64,000 nt of DNA from Polytrichum commune (taxonomy: Eukaryota; Streptophyta; Polytrichopsida; Polytrichales; Polytrichaceae): positions 53,273,554-53,337,553 of the forward strand of contig OX485803.1 in assembly GCA_950295325.1 (NCBI GenBank), read 5' to 3'. Positions 1 to 11,518 of this stretch are shown in pieces (the stretch's first letter is position 1; each line of letters begins with the position of its first letter). The notes beneath the pieces are model-generated. The model was not told the DNA's origin. It saw only the letters and a program-made list of their open reading frames with translations, and searched no databases. The position numbers and the translations under genes are program-made.

Positions 1-900
1 GTCGTGGGCCTGAGATTTTTAGAGCCATGGAGGCCGCCAAAAAAAAGGGCTTAGCCGCAAAAAAAAATAATGGGTCGGACTAGTGTGACGTCTAGAAGCG
101 TACTAGTGGGACGGACTCCCTAAATGGGCTTAGGTGTAGAACATATTTAAGTGCTTACTTTCTATGCTATTCCAAGTTACTCAAGACATTGATGGTATTT
201 CCATTATAATTGTATTTCAATCCCAATTAATTCATTCAACTTCCATTCATTCTTCGCACCTTCCCTTCCATTCATAACGAGTTGTGATTTCATACGCAAC
301 TATTTTCATGTATGCCTCACATTTTTGTTCACTTCCATGCCTTTATGTATAATAATAGTAGCATACCATTATACATATGGAATTTTTAGTCGTCATTACT
401 GGTCCAATTTTGAAAGGTGCATCCTTATATAGTCTCATAATCAACAAAAAGTCTCCAAATACCGAATATAGTGTTAATTTGTAGGTTGGGATTGGGTCTC
501 GGATGGTTACAGACTGTCATTTGAGGTGGAGGGTTTAGGGGTGGCTTAGATTTCATGTTCGGTATCGGCATGGCCACTTTGGACAAGGCCTAGGGGTTTT
601 ATGTTTGATTTGAGGTCAAGTATATGGCTTCAGGTTGAATGTGGGCATGCCATGTTTGGGTTTCATGCTTAGCTACATTCAACCTGACTCCATAAATTTG
701 ACCTCAAATCATTGGTTTCGGGTTTAGTGTCGTTGGTGTACACTTTAGTCAACTTGTAGACCATTGTGTAATATAGGTGTGCACCTCATATCATTGTTGA
801 ACATACTCATGCAGAGATATTAGTAAAGACACATGAATGCCAAGTTTCATGAGGTGACACTAATGGTTTAGGGTCATTTATTCAACCCAGCATTCGCCTA
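1..900. other. Gene-poor left flank
   Basis: I see no convincing coding exon, RNA gene or repeat array here. The one structured element is an imperfect inverted repeat at 607-710, listed separately. Similarity between the two large units begins only near 1,205 (matching 13,098), so this stretch is either host DNA flanking unit 1 or a unit 1 end not shared with unit 2. Confidence 0.5.
607..710. repeat. Imperfect inverted repeat, 36-bp arms
   Basis: Bases 607-642 read inward match the reverse complement of 675-710 at about 33 of 36 positions, with a loop of about 32 bases. It could fold as a hairpin or be the relic of a small foldback element. No target duplication is obvious. Confidence 0.6.
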
Positions 901-913
901 AGATCGCAAGCAA

Positions 914-1140
914 TCATTGAAAAAGTGTATGAAAACGATAATAGAAGCCAGAACCATTATCATCAAGATTGCCTTCTTCATCTGCATCACTATCACCAAG
1001 GATAGTAATTACGCCTGCCAGGTTCTCAACCTGTATGCCTTCCTCTACCCCCAAGGCTTCCTCCACACTGACAACATTATCAATGTCTTCCTCCTCCACG
1101 TCATCAACCTCAACCTCATCCCTGGAAACCCTTAAATTTA
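914..1140 (-). CDS. Possible acidic exon, unrecognised
   Basis: The minus strand has an open frame rich in Asp, Glu, Val and Asn (for example DDVEEEDIDNVVSVEEALG). This composition is unusual for random AT-rich plant DNA and resembles the acidic low-complexity exons of the fusion genes to the right. It lies downstream of the stop of copy 1 and has no counterpart at the same place in unit 2. It could be an extra 3' exon, a host exon, or chance. No domain is recognisable. Confidence 0.25.
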
Positions 1141-1434
1141 AAAGAGAAGGGTATGAACTAATTGGCCGATTATGGAATTCAGTGATGAACAATCGAATTA
1201 ATCGTAAACTCAAACATTAACAAGTAACAAAGTGGTGTTCGAAAATATTTTAAACAATATCAGAAAATACAAAGTCAAAAGTGAACTTAAATATGCAATT
1301 TCATATATGCAATCCCATAAACTCCGAAAGTAACACACATACAATGAATTCCATGCGGATGAGTGCACAAAATGAAAAACCAACGGAAGAAAAAACGGTA
1401 TATTTGATAGTACACAGACATTCACATGAAGATA

Positions 1435-2917
1435 TTACATCAGATCCGAATCACTGTGATCACCTGATGATGAAGACATTGTAGGATCACCAATATCGGC
1501 ATCAGAGGAGGCCTGACCATCAGATTCTAAAGCTTCTATATCCAAAAATTCTAAAACTCTTCCCGGACGATATTTAGATGTAAAAGTCTGATAAGAACCT
1601 CCAGCTAGTTGATTAGCAATATCATTTGCATATGTAGGAAGTTGCCAAGACTTTGGAGGGCTGGGATAGAATTTAGGGTCACAAAAAAAAGGCCGGTGAA
1701 TAGGATAGCTCAATTTATCGCATCTGCAAATGCCAATGGTACCATGTTCATAACTCAACTTTAGAAGAAATGACATCAAAAAACATAACACTGGTAAGAG
1801 TATTTGTGGACCTTATTCACTTAGTAAAGCGAGATCTCTTCACAATCCTCTCTACGGGGATATCTTCACCCTCAGGATCCTCTAAACTGGTGACACGGTC
1901 TTCAAGAGTGACTTCAGAGGCTGCTCTAGAGACAATCAATGGAGCAAGTAAGGCCTCAAAGATATCAACATCAGCCTCTAATGCCGCAATGTGACGGTGC
2001 ACATTGCGGCATGCATGAATGGAAGATCCTGCAAATAAAGAAGTTGGAAAAACTTAGTACAAAAACCATTATAAATTATGTAGACCAAAACAATATAAAC
2101 GATTAACAAACTGAAAGGGAAGATTACAAAGACATACCGGTCGCTGCCGTGCAATCTAGAATAATATCCCATGGGGAGCTACATGCTTCAATTAGCATTT
2201 GCATGAGAAGCACGGACTTTTCACGAGGCCTTCGCCATGGTGTGGATGCATAAGTTAGCTGGTCCTCACGAGAGACCAAGTTCTGGAGAATATCATCCCG
2301 TTCAACATCCACCCCATAAGGATCCAATTCAGGGACATGGCGAAATGAAAACTTCGATGGAGGTGACCCCGGCACGCTCCTGACCGCCAATGTAATACCG
2401 AACCTCATGGTCTACAATGTACCAGACATAAAGAACAATATTAATTTACAAAGTAATGAACACAACTGCGTAAGTATAATAGTTAGGTGGGTCTACACTT
2501 TGAACTACCGGAAGGATTAAATTGAAATTGAATGCGGTGATCAGAAAAATGATTGAAGCTGTATCTTACAGTTGATGCTGGATTTATTGGGGATGTAAGA
2601 TGAAGGCGGTTCATTCCCCACCACTCTTTCCGAATTGCAAAACCATACGATTTGCAATATCCAAGAATATTGGACTTTGTACTCATGCGAAAAGGGTGAA
2701 ACAAAATAATTGCCCCGTCGTCATGGAGATGTTCGTCGGCAAAGTCAGAGAGTGGTTGTAACCACTCTTTGGATTCTTGATTCCAAGCGGGAATGGAGGA
2801 CGGTGGGTTTGATATGCCAGGAACAGGAAGACCTTCCGGTATATCTGCAAGAATCAAGTCCAAACAGGGATGGTCCTCCGGAGAACCCTTGTAGTACCGG
2901 GTTTTGTCTTTTGAGTG
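1435..2917 (-). CDS. ParB-methylase fusion gene, copy 1: C-terminal methyltransferase-like exons
   Basis: Four exons can be traced: about 2917-2570, 2411-2138, 2028-1817 and 1733-1435, with AG/GT boundaries (for example a GTATGT donor at 2138 and a TTGCAG acceptor at 2029). The first carries LILADIPEG, placed where amino-methyltransferases have motif IV (DPPY), then the beta strand GAIILFHPF. The second has the KP-like lead-in REKSVLLMQML and DIILDCTAAT, which splices to GSSIHACRN and IAALEADVDIFEALL. Together these read as motif I (LDPFAGSGT-like) and the following acidic SAM-ribose region (GIE-D-type). The order IV then I is that of beta-class N6-adenine/N4-cytosine DNA methyltransferases. 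The DPPY motif is altered to DIPE, so catalysis is doubtful. The tail is acidic and ends in Ser/Asp. Confidence 0.72.
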
Positions 2918-2999
2918 CTGCACAATCAAAGGTCAACAAGGTTTGGTGTGAAAAAAATCCTCCTTGCTTTGCAAATTGCCTAGTACAGGAATGAAACAT

Positions 3000-3981
3000 T
3001 CAAACTAAACTAAACTGAGCTGAACTAAACTAAACTAAACAAAAACAAATTCAGACCCTTAAAAGAACCATACTGAACTAATCTAACCCAAACTAAAACT
3101 AAACAAAACTAACATACATTCAGCCCTTGAAGAGAAATTCAGACCACATCAGCTTAGAGGCAACTACTTACAATCAAAGTTGAATATTTGAACCCCCTAC
3201 CCTGTCACCTCCAAATTCACAAACCAGCCCCCCCCAGAAAGTGTTTCGGGCCCGAAACACTTAGTCAGTGCTAACTCTACCTACGACTACTTAGTGTTTG
3301 ACCAAAACTTCAATCTACCTAACCGAACTAATCTAAACCAAACTAAACAAAACAAAACTAACATACATTCAGCCCTTGAAGAGCAATTCAGTCCACATCA
3401 GCTCAGAGGCAATTACATACAATCAAAGTTGAATATCTGAACCCCCTACCTTGTCACTTCAAAGATCACAAACCAGCCCCCCCCCAGAAAGTGTTTCGGG
3501 CCCGAAACACTAATTCAGAACTAACTCTGCCTACTACTACTCCATGTTTCTCCCTAAACTAAACTGAAGTATCCTACCATATCAAATCCAGCATAAAATC
3601 TAGCCCCTCCCAATATGTGTTTCGGGCCCGAAAAACTAATTTAGAACTAACTCTACCTACTGATAGGTAGTGTTTGACATTAATTCTAGACCATTAATAC
3701 CAATTCAGAACCGAGCCACATATTCAAATCAAAATCTACCTAATACTTCTAAGTGTTTCCCCTTAATCACCAACCACAAGCATCCAAACAAAACTAAGTT
3801 GAGCTGAAGTAAATATACTTTAAAAGCAAATTCAGACACTTAATACCAACTCAGAAGCATCCTAGTTCAGCTCAGTTTAGTTTAGGAATGAACCCTTTTT
3901 GAATGAAGGAGTTTAGAAACACATTGATATGCATAAATTCCAATGCAAACATGTTATGACAAAAGTGAGTTAGACCATTAC
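3000..3981. repeat. Copy 1 intron with palindrome-bearing satellite
   Basis: AC-rich intron between the methylase exons and the coiled-coil exon. It contains three satellite units, each with a C-rich tract followed by the dyad GTGTTTCGGGCCCGAAACAC at 3241-3260 and 3491-3510, plus a one-mismatch version at 3617-3636. The units are related to, and in the same orientation as, the longer array at 6.7-9.66 kb. Confidence 0.85.
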
Positions 3982-5607
3982 CTTGAGCATGAATCTTTTC
4001 AACTCGTTGTAGGAAGGGGTGAATTCCTCAGTGTCACCGCCAAGAACGTCCTCTAATGAGGAGTTGAGAATGAGCTCTTCAATATGGATCTTGAGCTCCT
4101 CCCCCAATGTCAAAATAGGAATTTGACTCAATTGCTCGTAGGATGAATCGCGTTTTGTTCCTCTAGAAAATGTTGGAGCATGAGAACCAGATTCATATGT
4201 GGGACTTGGAGCAACGGGACTCTTACCTTCTGGCTCCGGGGGGGGGGGGGTCCATCTTCTTCTTGCCCTTCTTCGTGGATTTCTCCACTGAATTTTGTAG
4301 CTTCTCCCGCTCTCTTTGATCTGCTCTCTCCTCAGCCTCTTTAACTCTCAACGCTTTCTTTCGGTCCTCTTCGATGCGTCTTTTTATTGCCTTTGCCCTC
4401 TCATTCTCATCTTCAATGCCCTGTAAGTCCAACATTTCAATTCTAGACTCACCTACATCCTCCCTTGACTTTCGGATCTCAGTCTCAAACGAAGGAGTAA
4501 AACTTGGAGCGCAATCCAGATACCAGGCACCGCCGGTAAGGTGAGAAGATGTCCACGTGCGTTGTTGAAGAGCCGAGAACATGCAGGCTGAATTCGATCT
4601 ATCAAGCCATGTAGTCAAGAATACAGGAAGGTCTTCTTTGGAAATAGCTCCTTTGGCCATAAGCTCGTACTTAAAGTACCTATGTTCAGAAATATGTGTT
4701 AACATTACATTATAGAAATTTCGAACTAGGAAATCACAAAATATGAACTGATATAAATGAAGAGTACTTAAAGAATTAAGACGTACCTATAAAGTACTAT
4801 GCGGACAACAAGGTCAGCTCCATTGAATCCAACAAAGTCGTCACCTTTTTTGAAGGAATCGGGTCCTCTGAAATAGGTGTTGAAAGCATGGTCCCACAAC
4901 TTCATGCGACAATCTTCGATATACGCTGGCAACAACATCGGTTCACTGGCAACAGTCATGTTGATAGGAAGTCGGTCTTGATGCATGGTCTCATCAAAAA
5001 TAATACAGGCCTGCTCAGAAATCTGATAAGCAAGACAATAAGCATCAGCTGGACATCAAATGCATGATTGCGTCAATGAAATTATGAATGAGTGGACTTA
5101 CTCCTGCCCAGAAACTTGTTTTAGCCAGGAAATTTGCCAATCTCTCTTCGTTGATGGGCTTGGGAGGTAGCTTGCGGGCCTCGCGAGTAGAAGCAGATGA
5201 ATTAAAGTATTCTAGCCATTTTATTTTGAATGTCGGAGACGCCTTAGAAGTTGCAATGAGCTGCAGCTTCTCCAAGTTGAGTTCCGGTGAGAGTGAGTGT
5301 AGGGTGTAATGTCGTTCAATCTGTGTGACAGAGATTTTGTGAGTTCCGAAGTCCTCTTGTCAAGGATAAGCTGAAAAGATTGATATGGACAAAGGTTTCG
5401 TAAACGTACCTCATGAAGCCATCCGTCGGTAAGCTCAGGGTTAGATACAGCAACCAGTTTTCCCATTTTCATGCGAAGTGCCACAGCTCTCTTTTCAACT
5501 GCAGCTTTCATCGCAGCTACCTTGTTAGTAGGGGAGACTTCTCCTTCCGTTTGCTCCACAAGCAGACGTAAACCATCGTCAGCAGCGAGACCAAGTTCGT
5601 GCTGCAC
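3982..5607 (-). CDS. ParB-methylase fusion gene, copy 1: middle exons
   Basis: Exons lie about 5607-5420, 5300-5105, 5025-4785 and 4690-3982. They encode an unrecognised helical middle region: WLEYFNSSASTREARKLPPK, then DRLPINMTVASEPMLLPAYI, then GAISKEDLPVFLTTWLDR. A Lys/Glu-rich coiled coil follows (residues IEDENERAKAIKRRIEEDRK and beyond) and then an acidic linker (EELKIHIEELIL). It is colinear with copy 2 at 17.66-19.35 kb. Translation breaks at a run of 13 G (4238-4250, read as C on this strand). Copy 2 has a short in-frame Pro stretch there, so copy 1 is shifted by one base; coding resemblance resumes beyond the run. This is either a real inactivating slip or a homopolymer sequencing error. 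Confidence 0.65.
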
Positions 5608-5713
5608 AAAGAGAGAACAAGAATGCAGAAACCAAAAGGTCAGAAAAAAATGAAACCAATGGTTGGAGATTCACAAACTCTTCTCTTTGCGATTAAAAAA
5701 CTAGGATGTAGGA

Positions 5714-6660
5714 CTAGTATATTACCTGAAATATGAAATTTGTAAATACATGTAATGGTAACGAATACCACGTCTTTTTTGGTGACTTCTTGCATCTTTT
5801 GAGATCTGCCAGGCTCAAAATGTCTCTGAACTGGTCAATTGACATTAGACCATACTTCTGAACCCTGAACAGGGTATGGACAATGTTGGTCTTCACGTGA
5901 GAGTCCTCGGTGTGTCTGAAATCAAAACTCAAGTGAAAGATATTAGATTAATGAAATGAAAATAAGTTGAAACGTGCTCGAAATCAATATGAAAAATTGT
6001 AATTGAAAAGAGAATTGACTTACTTGTTTATGTTGTGCATGACTTGCATAACAAGTCCAGTTTTCCCATTTGTTTCAAGTAGAATTGAGTCCACCAAATA
6101 ATGCCAGGAATCCTCATTTCGGTGAAGTCTGTCAATGTGGTTTAACCATGCTTGACGCCTATGGTTTCCGTCGCACACAAAAAACATCATATTTGTTAAG
6201 TGGGCCAAATGTGGATCGGATAGGAGAAATGTGTTGAAGGCGTCGTTTTTGGAGTTCCAAATAGGACCCCAAGAAGTTCTATCAGCTTCTAGCACTTCCT
6301 GTGTCTTACCGTCTTCATTGGTGGTTGAGACATAAAAGACTGAAGCACCTTCCCTGTATCCGTGAACAAACTCTTGCTCGAGCTTAGCAAGATCGGATGT
6401 GAGAGTTGGCCTTACCATTGGCATTGCTAGCATTCTGCACAAAGGAATACTAAAACGCGAGGAGCTGATGGGTTGGAATCGCAAGCTTATGATCATGGAC
6501 ACTGAATTAACTTTCTGTCGTATCCGAATCTCATCCTCATCACCCACAAATTCAGCATCATTCCCAAGAATCTCCTCTTCCCCCTCAGGCACGTCCTCTA
6601 GGATTTCCATATCTGGCTGCACTCCCAGAGAGAATACAATTTCAAAGAAAGTAAAAATCA
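5714..6660 (-). CDS. ParB-methylase fusion gene, copy 1: ParB/Srx-like exons
   Basis: The main exon (about 6640-6023) encodes an acidic leader, then a segment like the N-terminal half of ParB/sulfiredoxin-fold domains: VRPTLTSDLAKLEQEFVHGY. After it comes MFFVCDGNHRRQAWLNHI, with the DGNHR signature typical of ParB/DGQHR proteins. The next exon (about 5917-5745) begins HTEDSHVKTNIVHTLFRVQK and may be the helical domain that follows the ParB fold, where bacterial ParB has a helix-turn-helix. In prokaryotes and phages ParB-like domains are commonly fused to DNA methylases in this order. DNA binding or nuclease activity is inferred only. Confidence 0.62.
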
Positions 6661-6699
6661 CAAATGCAATATAAAATCTACCTACTTGAACCAAGTGTT

Positions 6700-9660
6700 G
6701 AGCCTAAACCCAAAACCAGAAACATTCAAACTAAACTAATAAGAGTTGAACTAAAATGAACCAAACTAACAAATGTTTCGGGATACTAATACAGAACTAA
6801 AACAGAAATAAAGTAAGAGTGAATCTACTACCCTATCACATCAAACTCCACAAACCTGCCCCTCCCATTAACGTGTCGGTCCAGAAACACAAATTCAGAA
6901 CTAACTTGGTGTTTGACCCTACTAAATCAGAACTACCAGTACTTAGTATTTGACCCTACTTACTAACCAGGAATATTCAAATTAAACTCAAATAAACTAA
7001 TTAATCTAATTTAAATTCAGACCCTTAATACAAGCTCAACTCATCCTCTTAATACCCTATCCAATACAATTTCACAAACCAGACCCTCCCATTTTCTGTT
7101 TCGGGCCCGAAACACAAATTTAGAGGTAGCTATACCTACTTCCACTATGTTTCTGACCTTTAACACTAACCACAAACAACCAAACTAAAACAAACTAAAC
7201 TAACATATGTTCAGACCTTGAAGAGAAATTCAGTCCACACCAGCTCATGGGTTCCCAAATACAATTCGCAAACCAGCCCCTTCAATTAGTGTTTCGGGCC
7301 CGAAACACTAATTCAGAACTAACTCTCTACCTACTACTACTTAGTATTTGACCTAATCACTAAGTTCAAACAACCAAACTGAACTAATGTAAACCAAATT
7401 AAACTAAACAAAACTAACCGACATTCAGCCCTTCAAGAGCAATTCAGTCCACATCATATCTGAGGAAACTACATAGAATCAAAGTTGACTATCTGAATCC
7501 ACTAACCCGTCACCTCCAAATTCACAAACCAAACCCCCCCCCCAAATTTGTTTCTGGCCCGAAACACAAATTCAGAACTAACTCTTTACCTACTACTACT
7601 TAGTTTTTGACCTAAACACTAAGTTCAAACAACCAATCTAAACTAATGTAAACCAAACTAAACAAAACAAAACTAACATACAATCTGCCCTTGACCCTCA
7701 ATTCAGTCCACATCAGCTCATAAGCACCCATTTACAATGAAAGTTGACTGTCTGAATTCCTACCCTGTCACCTCCAAATTCACAAACCAGCCCCCCCCCA
7801 ATTAGTGTTTCGGGCCCGAAACACTAATTCAGAACTAACTCTTTACCTACTACTACTTAGTATTTGACCTAATCACTAAGTTCAAACAACCAAACTGAGC
7901 TAATGTAAACCAAACTAAACTAAACAAAACTAACATACAATCTGCCCTTGAAGAGCAATTCAGTCCACATCAGCTCATAAGCACGCATTTACAATGAAAG
8001 TTGATTGTCTGAATTCCTACCCTGTCACCTCCAAATTCACAAACCAGCCCCCCCCCAATTAGTGTTTCGGGCCCGAAACACTAATTCAGAACTAACTCTT
8101 TACCTACTACTACTTAGTTTTTGACCTAAACACTAAGTTCAAACCACCAATCTGAACTAATGTAAACCAAACTAAACTAAACAAAACTAACATACAATCT
8201 GCCCTTGACCCTCAATTCAGTCCACATCAGCTCATAAGCACCCATTTACAATGAAAGTTGACTGTCTGAATTCCTACCCTGTCGCCTCCAAATTCACAAA
8301 CCAGCCCCCCCCCCCCAAGTAGTGTTTCGGGCCCGAAACACTAATTCAGAACTAACTCTTTACCTACTACTACTTAGTATTTGACCTAATCACTAAGTTC
8401 AAACAACCAATCTGAACTAATGTAAACCAAACTAAACTAAACAAAACTAACATACAATCTGCCCTTGACCCTCAATTCAGTCCACATCAGCTCATAAGCA
8501 CCCATTTACAATGAAAGTTGACTGTCTGAATTCCTACCCTGTCACCTCCAAATTCACAAACCAACCCCCCCCCCCAAATTAGTCTTTCGGGCCCGAAACA
8601 CTAATTCAGAACTAACTCTTTACCTACTACTACTTAGTATTTGACCTAAACACTAAGTTCAAACAAGCAAACTGAACTAATCTAAACAAAACTAAACAAA
8701 ACAAAACTAACATACAATCAGCCCTTGACCCTCAATTCAGTCCACATCAGCTCATAAGCACCCATTTACAATGAAAGTTGACTGTCTGAATTCCTACCCT
8801 GTCACCTCCAAATTCACAAACCAGCCCCCCCCCCCAATTAGTGTTTCGGGCCCGAAACACTAATTCAGAACTAACTCTTTACCTACTACTACTTAGTATT
8901 TGACCTAATCACTAAGTTCAAACAACCAAACTGAGCTAATGTAAACCAAACTAAACTAAACAAAACTAACATACAATCTGCCCTTGAAGAGCAATTCAGT
9001 CCACATCAGCTCATAAGCACGCATTTACAATGAAAGTTGACTGTCTGAATTCCTACCCTGTTACCTCCAAATTCACAAACCAGCCCCCCCCCCAAATTAG
9101 TCTTTTGGGCCCGAAACACTAATTCAGAACTAACTCTTTACCTACTACTACTTAGTATTTGACCTAAACACTAAGTTCAAACCACCAAACTGAGCTAATG
9201 TAAACCAAACTAAACTAAACAAAACTAACATACAATCTGCCCTTGACCCTCAATTCAGTCCACATCAGCTCATAAGCACGCATTTACAATGAAAGTTGAC
9301 TGTCTGAATTCCTACCCTGTCGCCTCCAAATTCACAAACCAGCCCCCCCCCCCCAAGTAGTGTTTCGGGCCCGAAACACTAATTCAGAACTAACTCTTTA
9401 CCTACTACTACTTAGTATTTGACCTAATCACTAAGTTCAAACAACCAAACTAAACTAATGTAAACCAAACTAAACCAAACCAAACTAACATACAATCTGC
9501 CCTTGAAGAGCAATTCAGTCCACATTAGCTCATAAGCACGCATTTACAATGAAAGTTGACTGTCTGAATCCCTACCCTGTCACCTCCAAATTCACAAACC
9601 AGCCCCCCCCCCAAATGTGTTTCGGGCCCGAAACACTATTTCAAAACGAAACTATCTACT
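6700..9660. repeat. Copy 1 satellite array with GTGTTTCGGGCCCGAAACAC dyads
   Basis: Tandem array inside the large intron between the N-terminal exons and the ParB exon. From 7.8 kb on the period is about 259 bp. Dyads start at 7096, 7289, 7805, 8062, 8322, 8582, 8841, 9100, 9360 and 9617, with degenerate ones near 6873 and 7549. Each unit has conserved AC-rich sequence, then a C tract of roughly 7-14 bases, a short gap, then the 20-bp palindrome. Most copies are perfect; 8582 and 9100 carry changes in the left arm. Confidence 0.92.
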
Positions 9661-10260
9661 ACTACTGCAAATTTGACCCTAATCACTAACATATATTCAG
9701 ACCAAGAAGAGAAATTCATTGTAAATCAGCTCGTATTCAACCAAATACAATCAAGTTTGACTATCGGAATGCTCTTCCCTATCATATCCATCTTCAGAAA
9801 CCAGCCCCTCCCAGTGTCCGACCCACAAATCCATAACCAAATCTACCTACTTCAGCTCAGTGTTGACCCAAATCACTAACCAGACCCTACCTTAAAGTCG
9901 AAATGGATTCCTCAGGACCAGCAGCAAACCAGCATCAACCCAACTGACTACCAGAAAACCCAATACCCTATCCCCTCAATGTGTCCTTCAAATCATCCAA
10001 CCTCACGAACCTCGCCCTCGCCCTCGCCCTCTAGATACCAGAAATCTAGATACCTGCCAACTAGATTCCAATACCAACAAATCCAGCAAATTTCCAATCA
10101 TCCCTCAAGCCTCGCCAACCCTCGCCCTCACACTCTATACCAGAAATCTCTATACAAGACATCTAGATTCCGATACCACAAATCCAGACCTTTGAGCTTC
10201 GAACCCTCCAGCACATACCAGATTCACACATTCGAGTTCTGTGGTCGAATGCCTACCTCT
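9661..10260. other. Intronic DNA without recognised content
   Basis: AC-rich DNA that continues the intron of copy 1. A long plus-strand open frame covers 9979-10485, but its Ser/Thr/Pro composition follows from base skew, and the opposite strand of its right part looks like a real exon. Nothing else is supported. Confidence 0.5.
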
Positions 10261-10267
10261 TCCCCGA

Positions 10268-11146
10268 ACTGCCTCTCCTCATTATCCATACTGCCTTCCA
10301 ACAGATCTACAACATCAACGTCGCGATTCTCCTTTCCTCCCCTTAACTCAACATCCTCAACATCCTGCTCGAAATCTCCAATCCTCAGAGGTTTAGTGGA
10401 TATGTCCTTTGGTCACTTTCTCCGAGGTTGGCCTAGAAAACTGTTGGCTTTGGAAAGACATATTACCCTAAACCCAACACCCTAAAAGTCACCAATTGAG
10501 AACATTCTTAACAAACTTGCTGCTCAATATTGTCTGATCTTGAGGCACTCGAAGCTGCCCCCGTTTGAAGCTCAGTCTGAGTCATTACCTGTTCCAGATG
10601 CCGAGGCCACTTCGATGTTACATTCGAACACCAAATAAAAAAAAACCATAATTGAGCCGAGATCATTGCCCACTCTACAACGTAAGTTAATGGGTCGTTA
10701 ACATTAAAATTGCTCATAAAATTATATCATTATGGATGAAGATAATCATCACCTCACTGCCCCCTTTGTCAGCAAAGTTGTCTTCTTCTGATACTAGAAA
10801 TATAACGATTGGAGCTAGAAGAATTACACCCTAAATTCAAACTGAATGTAATGTAACAAGAGCATACCTGAATTCCTTCATTTTCCACAGAGGTGTCTTC
10901 CTCTCCTAATGAGAATAACCTAATGGGAGCAACCTCCTCCTTTTCAAATGACTCAACATTTCGCTTTGAACGACTGTGCGTAGCCTTTGTTGAATTATCC
11001 CCTTTTCTTCCCATAGTTGACCTCAATTTGTACGGGGTCACTACGTTATCTCTAGTTACAAACCGCTCCTTTCTCTCAATGCGCTTCTGTTTCTCAATAG
11101 TCCTCCTCACTTCTCGTTCTGCTCTCACTTTCGACCGAGTGTTCAT
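10268..11146 (-). CDS. ParB-methylase fusion gene, copy 1: N-terminal exons
   Basis: Exon 1 (11146-10868) starts with MNTRSKVRAEREVRRTIEKQ. It is a basic, probably disordered or coiled leader (VTPYKLRSTMGRKGDNSTKA) and ends at a CAG/GTATGC donor. A Ser/Gln/Thr-rich segment follows (about 10610-10515, TELQTGAASSASRSDNIEQQ). Next is an acidic exon at about 10405-10270 (IGDFEQDVEDVELRGGKENR) ending at a GAG/GTAGGC donor. The first exon is nearly identical to 38932-38654 of copy 2. The start codon is chosen because homology between the copies begins there and is preceded by a shared AT-rich promoter-like region. Linkage of these exons to the ParB exon 3.6 kb downstream is inferred from order and strand in both copies. 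Confidence 0.6.
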
Positions 11147-11518
11147 CTCTAACCATACTGAAGCATCTAGGCGCCATGATTATGTTCCTATTATCTTGGA
11201 TTTAGATAATTAACCTGCAGTTTCTTTAATTATTCCTCGGTTTATACACACTGCATTAAAACGCTACAAACGGCGCCGCTATTGTCTAATCTACCTAATC
11301 GGTGTCAGCTATATGGTGGTGATAAAGTAATTACTATTATTGTAGTACATTCTAATCCTACATGAAACATGTTGTCCACAAGTTACATGAATAAATATTG
11401 ACTATTAGTTCATCTACTAGGTTGTCAAATATTCGGATATTAGTGTCTACCCTTCTTGTATATAACACCCGATTACTTGTACCCATTCCTTCCTGTCATC
11501 TCATCATATTCTTCTCCA
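11147..11518. promoter_or_regulatory. Shared divergent promoter region, unit 1
   Basis: The first exon of the fusion gene (minus) and the small CxxC gene (plus) start 372 bp apart with no gene between. A TATATAA box at 11459-11465 lies about 60 bp before the plus-strand ATG. The same arrangement is conserved in unit 2 at 38933-39303, which supports a bidirectional promoter. Confidence 0.5.

Noticed and set aside
3241-3260. Literal bacterial parS site
   Set aside because: Only the outer TGTTTC/GAAACA agrees; the spacer and centre differ, and the arms change freely between copies.
1435-6660. Integrated large DNA virus as direct source
   Set aside because: Methylases are common in such viruses, but there are no capsid, polymerase or packaging genes here and the genes have many introns; transposon cargo explains the context better.
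6700-9660. CRISPR-like array
   Set aside because: Units are about 259 bp with related, not unique, intervening sequence; it is a satellite in a plant intron.
9979-10485. 168-codon plus-strand Ser/Pro-rich ORF
   Set aside because: Composition-driven; the minus strand in its right part reads as an acidic exon with splice sites.
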